Shown here piece by piece: positions 1-8,434 of a stretch of 21,560 bases of DNA. The DNA comes from DAOTXN01 sp034435435 (GTDB lineage Bacteria > Chloroflexota > Anaerolineae > S140-20), in contig DAOTXN010000105.1 of the NCBI GenBank assembly GCA_034435435.1, positions 1-21,560 on the forward strand, given 5' to 3'. Within the stretch, counting starts at the first letter, position 1, and the number at the start of each line of letters is the position of its first letter. The position numbers and the translations under genes are program-made. The notes beneath the pieces were generated by a model that saw only the letters and a program-made list of their open reading frames with translations, was not told the origin of the DNA and made no database searches.

Positions 1-499
1 CCCCCACCGGGGCGGCCACCAGGCCCACGCCGGGCGTCTCGCCCGCTTGCAACGCCACCCACGCTAACCCGTCCTTCGTCGCTCGTCCTTCGTCTCCCAC
101 CCCCAGCTCCCCCAGGCTCGTCGCCCAGCTCACTGGCGCGCCGTCGGGCAGCGGCTCGCCATCCTCACCATAGGCGAACACGGCCAGGTAAGCCAGGCTT
201 TCCCCGTCGGCGGGCAGGCTCGACCGGTCGGAACGCAAGGCCAGTTGGACCGGCTCTTGCGCCAGCGGCGCTTTTGCCGCCGCTTCACGCCAGAAAATCG
301 GCAACCAGGCTGGCGGTGGGATGACCGGCGCGGCACTGACCGCCGATGCGCGCACACCGGTCTGTGCGGGCGCCGGCGCTCTCGCGGCATGGGCCGGCTG
401 CGGCGCGGGGAGAAGGTTGACGAGCAAAGAGAGAATGACAACCAGGTTAAAGCGAGCGACGGCTTGCGTCTCGCCCGTCGAGAGGGAACGCGAAGACAT
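1..499 (-). CDS. Exported Ig-like (Big-1 type) protein, N-terminal part, runs off the left edge
   Basis: The frame opens at ATG 499-497 and stays open for 166 codons to the window edge. AGGAGG (507-512 on the plus strand) lies 7 bases upstream of the ATG and decides the start. The first 40 residues form a signal-like segment: a polar start, a hydrophobic run (FNLVVILSLLVNLLP) and then PAHAARAP, a likely signal peptidase region. A low-complexity Ala/Pro linker follows to about residue 80. From about residue 85 the sequence (VQLALRSDRSSLPADGES, then DGAPVSW, then TKDGLAWVALQAGETPG) matches the strand pattern of bacterial Big-1 Ig-like domains, which build adhesins and other surface proteins. 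It is the third of three minus-strand exported-protein genes, 475 bases downstream of the giant gene. The C-terminus and final function are outside the window. Confidence 0.8.
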   Translation of the reverse strand, partial: MSSRSLSTGETQAVARFNLVVILSLLVNLLPAPQPAHAARAPAPAQTGVRASAVSAAPVIPPPAWLPIFWREAAAKAPLAQEPVQLALRSDRSSLPADGESLAYLAVFAYGEDGEPLPDGAPVSWATSLGELGVGDEGRATKDGLAWVALQAGETPGVGLVAAPVG

Positions 500-582
500 C
501 GTGTGGCCTCCTGTGTGGGCAGTAGGATGCGAACGAGGAAACAGGGATGAAAGCTGATGCGTCATAGCGTTGCCTGCGATAA

Positions 583-777
583 TGTGATGTATGTGTATTC
601 ATCAATTGTAGCGGTGGATGCTTACCAACTGCTTACCAACAGGCGGTTTTGGACCCTGAATTTGTTAGAAATTGCTATAAAAGCGGAGAGCAGTTCACCG
701 GGCAGGAGTGGTGGAACGATCCCAGCGCGAATGTGCCCACGCCCATCATCGAGGTGCAGAGCGTGCTGGAGCCGTGA
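583..777 (+). pseudogene. Possible C-terminal scrap of a lost plus-strand gene
   Basis: The frame between stops at 580-582 and 775-777 has no ATG start or Shine-Dalgarno, but its second half translates to protein-like sequence: LDPEFVRNCYKSGEQFTG, then QEWWNDPSANVPTPIIEV, then QSVLEP and stop. It is read opposite to the flanking genes and ends at the first of two inverted repeats. This looks like the end of a gene whose front is gone. I do not recognise the family, and a chance frame in G+C-rich DNA is quite possible. Confidence 0.2.
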
Positions 778-813
778 CCCTTCGGTAGGCTCACGGCAGG
801 CTCGCGGATGACG

Positions 814-853
814 GACCGCCGACCACCAAGAGGCATAGCGGTGGTCGGCGGTC
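814..853. terminator. 14-bp perfect hairpin downstream of the giant gene
   Basis: The arms GACCGCCGACCACC (814-827) and GGTGGTCGGCGGTC (840-853) pair over 14 bases with a 12-nt loop. It lies about 120 bases past the stop of the minus-strand gene at 974. No T-run follows in either direction, so it is not a textbook intrinsic terminator. It could be an RNA 3'-end stabiliser, a weak terminator or a dispersed palindromic repeat. Confidence 0.45.
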
Positions 854-973
854 AGGAAAAGGCATCGCCAGGTAGTCTGGCGCCGCTTGCCGACGACTAC
901 TGCGTTGGGGAGAGTCGCCTGGACAGTGGCAATGTCGCCTTCTCGTTGGACCTTTAGCAATTGGCGCCTGGCA

Positions 974-3900
974 TCAAGGATGCACCTTCAGAATCGTCGG
1001 CAGATAGACTTTGTAGTCTGGCGGGGATGCCAGAATGGTTATCTCAAAATAGTCACCATCTTTATCCTCAGTCGTGCTTGCTGGCGAATCATCTCCATCC
1101 AGCGCCACCAGGAAGAACCTGAGCGTCTCCCCTACGTGCTGGCTGCCCTGAGCCGGGATGGCAAAGGTCCAAGTCCCGTCACCATTACCAGCCGGTCCCG
1201 ATCCGGCGACCGATTGCTGCGAGTAGGGATAGCTGTACCCGTAGAATAGCATAGCCTGACTTACCCCATGCCCTCCCCTGGAGGCGTCTGAGATCGTTGC
1301 CAGCACCGTTGCGGACTGGGTACTTGCTACACCGACCGGATAAGTGGCTATGCTGATGGTCGGCCCCAAGCAATCGTCGTCATCTAGGCTGCAGTGAGGC
1401 ACCGTCTGCTGCTCCAGAGCGATCTCGCTGACCACCGGCAAGTTGCCACCCACTCGTTGAATCTCTACCGCGATAGATCCGTCATCGAGATGGGCCACTA
1501 GAGGCGCTTGCGCCACCTCATGATGAACCTGCCCGTCGCCCAGGTTGACCGACACACTGGTGGCCACGCCATCTATCTCCACCGTTTGTTGGCGAGCGGC
1601 GCTGTCGCCTTCGTAGAAAGTGAGATTCACCTGGTAGTCTTTAGCGATGCTCAGGCCGTCAAAGCGGTACTCGACGGTGTCTCCAAAGTCTGTGCGCACC
1701 GTGGCTGTGGGTGTGTTACCCCAGAACGCGCTCCCAAACCCGTTCAGATACCCGTACCCTGTCTCTACCGCATAGGGCGGATCCAGGAGTAGGTTGGGGC
1801 CGGCGTCCAGATAGATGTACTCGATCTCGCGCACTGCGATCTCACTCACGACTGCGCCTGCCAGGTTGTCGCTGCGCACTCCCACGTTGATCGAGTGATC
1901 CGCATACAGTGCTGGGTCCAGCCGGATCGAGACCCAGTGAACCTGATCGTCGCCCAAGTCCACGACCTGCCCCGAATCCACGCCGTCCACCCACACCGTC
2001 TCGACCCGTCCAGCGCCATCCCCATCGTAGAGCGCCAGGTCCAGGTGATAGGTGGCGCCGGCGATCAGGTAGTCGAAGCGATAGGACACTTCACCACCAC
2101 TGTTCCAGCGGGCCGTCTCTGTTGGCGTGCTGCCCCAACTCACCGGCTGGCCATTCAGGTAACCATAGCCGATCTGGGCGTCGTAGGCCGGGTCGTCGCC
2201 CCCGCCGCTATCGGCGTAGAACTCGCCGGGCATGCCCACAAAGATCGAGTCACTGGCCGCGTTATTGTCTTCGTAAGATTCGGGAGCCACGCCTGTCGGG
2301 TCGGCCAACGCATAGATCTGATGTGTTCCCATTGGCCCGGCCAGCCAGGACGCGGTGACCGTCGTCGCGCCCGACCCGGTAATGAATGTGGTCGCGGAGA
2401 TGATTTCTGTCCCGCCGTCCTCTGGATCGCCGTCGTAAAAGCCGACCGCAAACTCTGAAACTGGCGCGCCGCCCAGGTTGGCGATGACGGCTGTCACGAA
2501 CACCATCTCGCCCAGATGAGGCTCGCTTGGCTCAAAGCTGATCTCAGACACCGTCAAGTCGGCTAGCGGTGTGATATAGATGGACCTGGCCGCTTGATTG
2601 TTCGTCTCGTCCATCTCAGCCACTCGACCGGTCGGGTCGAGCACAACGGTGATGGTTTGTGTGCCGCCATAGTCTAGCGTGTCCCACTCCCGTGTCGCCA
2701 AAGCGGATCCGCCCGCCGGGATGAGAGGCAGAAAGTCGCTGCCCAGCAGCCAGCCGTCTGTGGCCGGGTCGCCGACGAAAAAGGCGGCGATGACGTTCTC
2801 CACCGGCAAGGTGCCCGAGTTGTGCACGGTGGCGCGGATTGTAACGGGGTCTCCTTGAGTGGGTGTTGAGACATCGAAGCCGACGTCGGTTGTGACGATA
2901 CGAGGGTCGAAGTCAGTACCGGGTGTCAGGGCCAGGTTGGTTAGAAACAGGTCGCCGGGAGTGTTTAGGGATACCAGGATGGGGACAGTAACATCTGCTC
3001 CCCATGCTGCGGGTGCGGCGATGAGAAAGGTATTGAGGCCAGCCGACAGGTCAGGTGAGTTGAGGATGACAGGTTGTTCTGTGCCGCTGCCGGACCACTC
3101 GACGCTGCCATCTGCACCGATATCCAGGGTGAAGGTAAAGGTGGCGGTGCCCAGGTTTTCAAAGAGGGCGTCTAGGGTGGCCGCATCGTAGGTGCGCTTG
3201 GGGAGAGTGGCGTAGTAAGTTTGCGGGCTCAAGGTGTCGGTGAAAGTGCCACGTTGGCCATATTGTAGGCGATAGCGGGTGAAATCGGTTACTCCGGTGG
3301 GCAGCGTCAACTCGGTTACTGTAGGGCCGTCGGGGAGTTGGCGGGCGATGTAGCAGGTGATCTGCTGAGTGCTGGCGGGCGGATTGGTGGTGCCGGTGGA
3401 CCCGTCGCAGTACTCGATGCGGATGCGGCCAACACCGCCATCACCAGCACTGGCATGCGGCCCGTCGCCGTAAACCGCCGTGACGAGATTGGCACCCAGC
3501 GTTGCGCTTATGACGTCTATCAAAATCGAACCGCCACTTCCGCCACCCCCACTGTATGGACGAACATCGGGGTTACCCCCATCGCCCAGTTGCCATCCTC
3601 CATCTCCTCCATTTGCTTCAACAGTTCCAATCGCGTGTAGATTCTTTCCAAACAGCATGATGGTGCCGCCCCCATCACCTCCATCGCCGGGTGGAATCCA
3701 TCCACCGTCGTCACTATTCGAACCCCCTCCTCCAGACCCCAAGTAGATTTGAGAAAGATCTGAGGTACCGTAGGGAATTCCACCGTATGCTGTGTACTGA
3801 CCCTGGCCATCGCCTCCTGCTGTACCATACCCACCCCCCCCTCCGTTGCCTGCCAATGTACTGGTTCCCCCACCCCCGCCACCACCATTCGGCTGAGTAT

Positions 3901-6900
3901 TATTCTGCACACCTGGCTTTACTTGAGAATCCCCTTGCCAGCTTCCATTACCTCCCGACGTAGCGCCAGGACCTCCGCTAAAGCCTTTTCCAGACGAGTC
4001 AATACTACCCTCGGCTTCCACTGTCACAATCTCATTGGCCCTAAACACGACTATGCCACCAGTATTCCCGTCCCAAGCGTGCGCTGTAAGTGTCCCCCCA
4101 TTCAGTACCGAGACGTTACGGTAGTTTGGCGTCCACAATACCTGGGCTTTAGAGTGCTCCACCACTGAGTACGTGTTAACAAGGTCTTTCTGAAGAGTTA
4201 AGGTCACTCCATTGATACTGGCAATTTTCCCAAATTCGTAGTTGCCCGCATCCGGTCCTTGCATCTGAATGATGAGAATCTCCATGTTTGCGGCGAATCC
4301 ACTGGCATCATTCACGGCAATCTCGTCTTGACCCGCGGTAGCAGTGACAACTAGCGCTGCGCGAATGTTGTCTGTATAGCTTATTTGACCCGAACCAACA
4401 ATCAGATCACCGTCGCTCCCGTCTCCGAATATTCCGAATGGCGCCGTCTGCCCTGTAAAATCAGGGCCGCATTCGCCTACACCCAGTAGTCCACCCGTCT
4501 CACTGAATACGTAGAGGGGATGCATCCGCTCCGAGTCCGTGTCGATCTCGTGGGTGAAGGTGATCACGTCATTTTGATCGTGCGGCCCCGGCACGTAGAC
4601 GTACTGATCCCACGGCCGGTAAGAGATGTCGAAGCTACCTGCCGCCTCAGTCAGCGCATTGATCTCACCCGCGATCTGCAACGTTAGCGCTGACCGGTCG
4701 GGGTCGCTGGTGCGAATAGTCAGCGTTTGGTTAAAGGGACCAGCAGGCAGTCCACTCGTATCCAGCGTCAGCGGCACGCTCAACACATCCGCCGGGAACA
4801 CGTTCAGCGACGACGCCGTATCCTGCAAGGCGACCGGCTCCCCTTTCGCCACCCACGCACGCAGGCTGTTGAGACCGGTGTTGGCGATGAACAGCGGCTG
4901 CTCCAGGAGCGCGCCCTGCGTGGCCGTGCCGAAATCCCAGATCAAGCCAGACGTATGCGCCTCGGCCAGCGGATCGGCCTGTAGACTGCTCAACGGTCGG
5001 GCGGCCGTATCAATGATGTTTCCCTGGGCGTCGGTGAAAAAGGCCATCAGGATGTAGTCCTGGTCGGGTTGGTAGGTCTCGGTGAAAAGGTCGGTGCTCC
5101 ACTCGACCGGGAATACAGTGGGGCCGGACGCAAAAGTCTGCGTAAAGACCTGCTCGGCGACCACCGTGCCGCTGATGTTCACATACTCGACAAACAGGTG
5201 TCCGTCTTGCAGCTCTGTCTCCCCTGGCAGGTGGGTCACCAGGTACAGGGTGTTGGTCACCGCCGGGGTAAAGACGGCGAGAGATGTCATATCCACACCG
5301 GGATCGGCCAGCATCTGACCGGCATACGGCGTCAGGTCCTCGCTCAGGCTGGTCAGCTCGACCGGCGTGATGAAGCGATGATTGCCCTGCGGATCGTTGT
5401 AGCTGACCACAATCACCGGCGGGGTGTAGGGATCGGCGTTGACAGTGTAGGTCATGGTGTCGCGGGGCAGACGCACCGGCACAGTGAAATAGTCGCCCGA
5501 TAGCAGCGTGCCGGTGTCAAAGCCGACCTCGACTCCCTCGTTCACAAGGACCGGCAAGGGCGGGTGATAGGTGTCGCCTACGGCCAGCGCGCCGCCGTCG
5601 GTTCCGTTGGTCCAGCCCAGGGCCGCCGATCCGCTGCCCACGTTGCCCGGCAGGCTGACGGTGAAGGTGTAGACCTTGTCGCTGTCGCCGCTATAGGAGC
5701 CGGTGGCATAGGGCTGTGCGGTTCCGTCCCAGCCTGCCAGGGTCGGCTGGAGAACCCGGCTGCCCAGCACGACGTGCGTCCCAGCCCGCACCCTTCCACT
5801 GCCGCCGATGGTGTTGTTGCCGATGGTCGTGGCGTCGTCGGGGGCGAACATCACGGCCTCTACGCCGTAGGCATCATAGCTGCCGTTGTTCTGAAAGGTC
5901 ATCAGCACGGTCACCTCATCCCCCTGGCGCGTGGCCGTGTAACCGGCAATCATGGCCGGTTCTGGATGAGAGGCAGGATCGTCGGGATCGGTGTTCAGCC
6001 TGATCTCGTTGCGGTCGTTGTAGCCATCCAGGTCACCGTCCGAGTTCATCCGGAAAAGCACGGCCGTGCCGGGTGCGGCCAGTGTCTGTGAAAAGCCGCC
6101 GGTGTACTCCAATCCGTCGCTCATATAGATGTTCCACCAACTGCTGGCGGTCAGCGCGTGCTCGTAAAAGGTGGGTGGGGCAGTAAACTCGGGCGTCCAG
6201 ATGGAGAGCAAATTGCCCGTGTCGTCCTCGGTGGTGGGGAAATAGCGTTGGACGACGTCTTGCAGACTCTCGCTGCCCCAGGTGGGGATGACATAGGTGT
6301 CAATCAGCTCGTCGCCGTCATCGAAACCGTCTTCGATGGCGACCAACACGCCGCCGTTGAGAGCGTCCTCGTAGAAAAGCTCGTCGTTGCCAAAGGCATA
6401 ATCCTCGACGACGACGTAGAGGTGCGCCCCCAGGTCAATGGAGCGCATCTCATCCAGGGTCAGCGCCACGGGGTCTGAGGTGTAGGTGTGGCACTCGTCG
6501 GGCATCACGTTGGTCAGCGTGCCGATCTGGGCCGAGGCGTTGTAGGTATGGATGGGGTTGGGGTCGTCGCCCAGGTAAATGTTGAACAGCAGGCCGGTGA
6601 TCTCGCGGGCATAGTCGGTGCCAAAGTTGCAGACGCGGTAGGTGAAGCGCAGGTCGGCGGAGTGGACGGTGTCTTGTGCCCAGGCGGTGGACCAGTTCTC
6701 GCCAGTGGTGAAGGCTTCGCCTTCGGTGGCGGTATGCTCTTCGTATTCAGTGTGGGTGGTGGTTTGAGCGCCACCTTGCGAATACCCACTTGTTTCTGTA
6801 TCAGTCCTTATCGGTACAGGCGAAAATATCGGTACGCTCCATTGTACTGCCGGTTGAATTAGCACCTGTTGAGGGCTTGCAGAAAAGGTATTCCCCTCGT

Positions 6901-8380
6901 AGCCTAATGATCGATCTTCATTAATCCCCATTGTGCCTTGCTGCACCAACATTTCCGAAAATGCAGATGGGTGAAAACCGGCTGCGGCGCAGAAGTTACT
7001 TTGATTCTTCAGATGACCCGAAGATGCACCACATTTATTGAGTCCTTCCTGATAGATATCGATAGGTGGAGTTGAGAGATCACCGGGACCTGGCGCATAC
7101 ACAGGTGAGGGGTGGATGAATTGGCCAACGACTTTAAGTCCGTCCCTTATCGATTGATAACACCCATAAAGCGTAAACGAACGGTCAAACCGATTAGCTT
7201 TTGGGAAGAGCGTTTTCCACGAACCGCCTCTCAATCCCCAGAGGCAACCGGCTGCTCCGACTAAATAGTCGGTAAAGTTGATATTCAGGTTGTTACTGCG
7301 GACCGCCATTATTTTTCTGTCCCGCGCGAAATCAGGTTGAATATTTTTGGGGGTTGATACCGACGTAGATATTTCCTGCCATTCATTCCATGTTACAGTG
7401 TCAGCCACGCTACTGCTGGTCCCGTGAGTGACCGCTGTCTCGTAAGTGTGTGTCTCTTGGGTCATCTCGCCTTCTTCGGTCGTGATGACCGTCACGCGAT
7501 CCACGCGCAGCGAATCCTCCACCACCTCGATTTCCGGCTCAGGAAAGGCCGCCACCAACGGGTGGTTTCCCGGCGCTTCCACCCACGAGGGCATCTGCGG
7601 TGGGACGATGCCGCCGTCCACGTCGCGGGGCAAGTAGCCGTAAGAGCAGGCGCCGCCCCCGCCGGGGCAGTAGGTGTTGCCAAAAAGCTCCTGCCCATCG
7701 TCGAATTTGTCGCGGTCAGAAGACTCGAGATTCTGGTTGAGGCCAATAGGGATCTCGGCGAGATCCGGCACCGAGTCAAAGTCGTCGTCGTAGCAGCCGG
7801 TGTGATCAGGAGGCCAACCCACGAAAGGCTTGCCAGAAGATGGGCGACCGCTGCGCGGGTCGTGCAGCCAATCGGTCAAAGCGTCTACTTCAGCGCCGTC
7901 GTTCACCAGGTCGCCGTCAGAGTCGGGGTCGAGCGGGTCGGTGCACCACCAGGTTTCTTCGGTGTCGGCCAGGCCGTCGGCGTCGGTGTCGTCCAGCGGT
8001 ACAAGGACCAGTATTTCTCGCGCAGAGACGCGCAAAGCGCTAACCCGACCGCCGAAACCGAGCCGGTCCAGACTGTCCGTTTGATGAGGCCGGAAACGCA
8101 AACGGGCCAGCGTCTCCAACTGCTCATCGTCGGCCAGCACCACGGCCCCTTCTGGACCTTCGTCCAGCACGACCACGCCCAGCTCGTCCAGGCGGGCGCG
8201 CGCTGCAGAGCCGGAAAATGTCACGTGAGTGCGGTAAGGGCCTGAAGCGGCAAGCTCCGCACCTTGGGCTTGTGCGCTAGGGACCGGCGGTCGGCTGGGT
8301 AGGTAATGGATGGGGCCAACGAGCAGCCCTACAATAAGGATCAGGGTTGTCAGGTGATAAGTTTGTTTCAAGTTGATCAT
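974..8380 (-). CDS. Giant exported multidomain protein (2468 aa), probable surface or matrix protein
   Basis: ATG 8380-8378 is preceded at 5 bases by AGGAGAGG. The product starts with a signal-like hydrophobic stretch (about residues 9-28). Visible modules: Asp-rich type-3-like calcium repeats (about 127-157, again 195-235 and 775-805, e.g. DTDADGLADTEE and MNSDGDLDGYND); a cysteine-containing unknown segment (about 320-535); a Hydin/ASPM-type Ig-like stretch (about 1150-1240); a very Gly-rich region (about 1460-1650); two CARDB Ig-like domains (about 1823-1935 and 1940-2043); and two tandem 130-140-residue carbohydrate-binding-like repeats (about 2050-2327) that share the motif GYGYLNG. The C-terminus is YKVYLPTILKVHP, the Chloroflexota-type ending. 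No catalytic domain is recognised, so adhesion, scaffold or binding roles are inferred. It lies 54 bases downstream of the glycosidase-like gene, probably co-transcribed. Internal G+C is uneven (see findings). Confidence 0.9.
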   Translation of the reverse strand: MINLKQTYHLTTLILIVGLLVGPIHYLPSRPPVPSAQAQGAELAASGPYRTHVTFSGSAARARLDELGVVVLDEGPEGAVVLADDEQLETLARLRFRPHQTDSLDRLGFGGRVSALRVSAREILVLVPLDDTDADGLADTEETWWCTDPLDPDSDGDLVNDGAEVDALTDWLHDPRSGRPSSGKPFVGWPPDHTGCYDDDFDSVPDLAEIPIGLNQNLESSDRDKFDDGQELFGNTYCPGGGGACSYGYLPRDVDGGIVPPQMPSWVEAPGNHPLVAAFPEPEIEVVEDSLRVDRVTVITTEEGEMTQETHTYETAVTHGTSSSVADTVTWNEWQEISTSVSTPKNIQPDFARDRKIMAVRSNNLNINFTDYLVGAAGCLWGLRGGSWKTLFPKANRFDRSFTLYGCYQSIRDGLKVVGQFIHPSPVYAPGPGDLSTPPIDIYQEGLNKCGASSGHLKNQSNFCAAAGFHPSAFSEMLVQQGTMGINEDRSLGYEGNTFSASPQQVLIQPAVQWSVPIFSPVPIRTDTETSGYSQGGAQTTTHTEYEEHTATEGEAFTTGENWSTAWAQDTVHSADLRFTYRVCNFGTDYAREITGLLFNIYLGDDPNPIHTYNASAQIGTLTNVMPDECHTYTSDPVALTLDEMRSIDLGAHLYVVVEDYAFGNDELFYEDALNGGVLVAIEDGFDDGDELIDTYVIPTWGSESLQDVVQRYFPTTEDDTGNLLSIWTPEFTAPPTFYEHALTASSWWNIYMSDGLEYTGGFSQTLAAPGTAVLFRMNSDGDLDGYNDRNEIRLNTDPDDPASHPEPAMIAGYTATRQGDEVTVLMTFQNNGSYDAYGVEAVMFAPDDATTIGNNTIGGSGRVRAGTHVVLGSRVLQPTLAGWDGTAQPYATGSYSGDSDKVYTFTVSLPGNVGSGSAALGWTNGTDGGALAVGDTYHPPLPVLVNEGVEVGFDTGTLLSGDYFTVPVRLPRDTMTYTVNADPYTPPVIVVSYNDPQGNHRFITPVELTSLSEDLTPYAGQMLADPGVDMTSLAVFTPAVTNTLYLVTHLPGETELQDGHLFVEYVNISGTVVAEQVFTQTFASGPTVFPVEWSTDLFTETYQPDQDYILMAFFTDAQGNIIDTAARPLSSLQADPLAEAHTSGLIWDFGTATQGALLEQPLFIANTGLNSLRAWVAKGEPVALQDTASSLNVFPADVLSVPLTLDTSGLPAGPFNQTLTIRTSDPDRSALTLQIAGEINALTEAAGSFDISYRPWDQYVYVPGPHDQNDVITFTHEIDTDSERMHPLYVFSETGGLLGVGECGPDFTGQTAPFGIFGDGSDGDLIVGSGQISYTDNIRAALVVTATAGQDEIAVNDASGFAANMEILIIQMQGPDAGNYEFGKIASINGVTLTLQKDLVNTYSVVEHSKAQVLWTPNYRNVSVLNGGTLTAHAWDGNTGGIVVFRANEIVTVEAEGSIDSSGKGFSGGPGATSGGNGSWQGDSQVKPGVQNNTQPNGGGGGGGTSTLAGNGGGGGYGTAGGDGQGQYTAYGGIPYGTSDLSQIYLGSGGGGSNSDDGGWIPPGDGGDGGGTIMLFGKNLHAIGTVEANGGDGGWQLGDGGNPDVRPYSGGGGSGGSILIDVISATLGANLVTAVYGDGPHASAGDGGVGRIRIEYCDGSTGTTNPPASTQQITCYIARQLPDGPTVTELTLPTGVTDFTRYRLQYGQRGTFTDTLSPQTYYATLPKRTYDAATLDALFENLGTATFTFTLDIGADGSVEWSGSGTEQPVILNSPDLSAGLNTFLIAAPAAWGADVTVPILVSLNTPGDLFLTNLALTPGTDFDPRIVTTDVGFDVSTPTQGDPVTIRATVHNSGTLPVENVIAAFFVGDPATDGWLLGSDFLPLIPAGGSALATREWDTLDYGGTQTITVVLDPTGRVAEMDETNNQAARSIYITPLADLTVSEISFEPSEPHLGEMVFVTAVIANLGGAPVSEFAVGFYDGDPEDGGTEIISATTFITGSGATTVTASWLAGPMGTHQIYALADPTGVAPESYEDNNAASDSIFVGMPGEFYADSGGGDDPAYDAQIGYGYLNGQPVSWGSTPTETARWNSGGEVSYRFDYLIAGATYHLDLALYDGDGAGRVETVWVDGVDSGQVVDLGDDQVHWVSIRLDPALYADHSINVGVRSDNLAGAVVSEIAVREIEYIYLDAGPNLLLDPPYAVETGYGYLNGFGSAFWGNTPTATVRTDFGDTVEYRFDGLSIAKDYQVNLTFYEGDSAARQQTVEIDGVATSVSVNLGDGQVHHEVAQAPLVAHLDDGSIAVEIQRVGGNLPVVSEIALEQQTVPHCSLDDDDCLGPTISIATYPVGVASTQSATVLATISDASRGGHGVSQAMLFYGYSYPYSQQSVAGSGPAGNGDGTWTFAIPAQGSQHVGETLRFFLVALDGDDSPASTTEDKDGDYFEITILASPPDYKVYLPTILKVHP

Positions 8381-8434
8381 TTTTGCCTCTCCTTGTGAAT
8401 TGGCTGCCCTGAAGTGGGCCGGTTTGCTCTATGA

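Larger units (their letters stand above)
500..973. other. 474-base gap between two exported-protein genes; hairpins and a possible gene scrap
   Basis: There is no convincing complete gene here. The gap holds a strong 14-bp hairpin (814-853) and a shorter inverted repeat with arms GCCGTGA 771-777 and TCACGGC 791-797, embedded in a CCTTCGGTAGGCTCACGG-type sequence that resembles dispersed intergenic palindromes of other genomes. A plus-strand stretch ending at a stop at 775-777 reads like the tail of a protein. No clean sigma70-type promoter for the gene at 499 could be picked out, so that gene may depend on readthrough. Confidence 0.5.

Noticed and set aside
622..960. 112-codon minus-strand frame in the gap downstream of the giant gene
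   Set aside because: It crosses the two inverted repeats and the translation reflects the palindromes; there is no ribosome site.
7424..8245. 273-codon plus-strand frame inside the giant gene
   Set aside because: It is antisense to Asp-rich calcium-repeat coding sequence, is rich in Val/His/Arg with no domain, and has no ribosome site.
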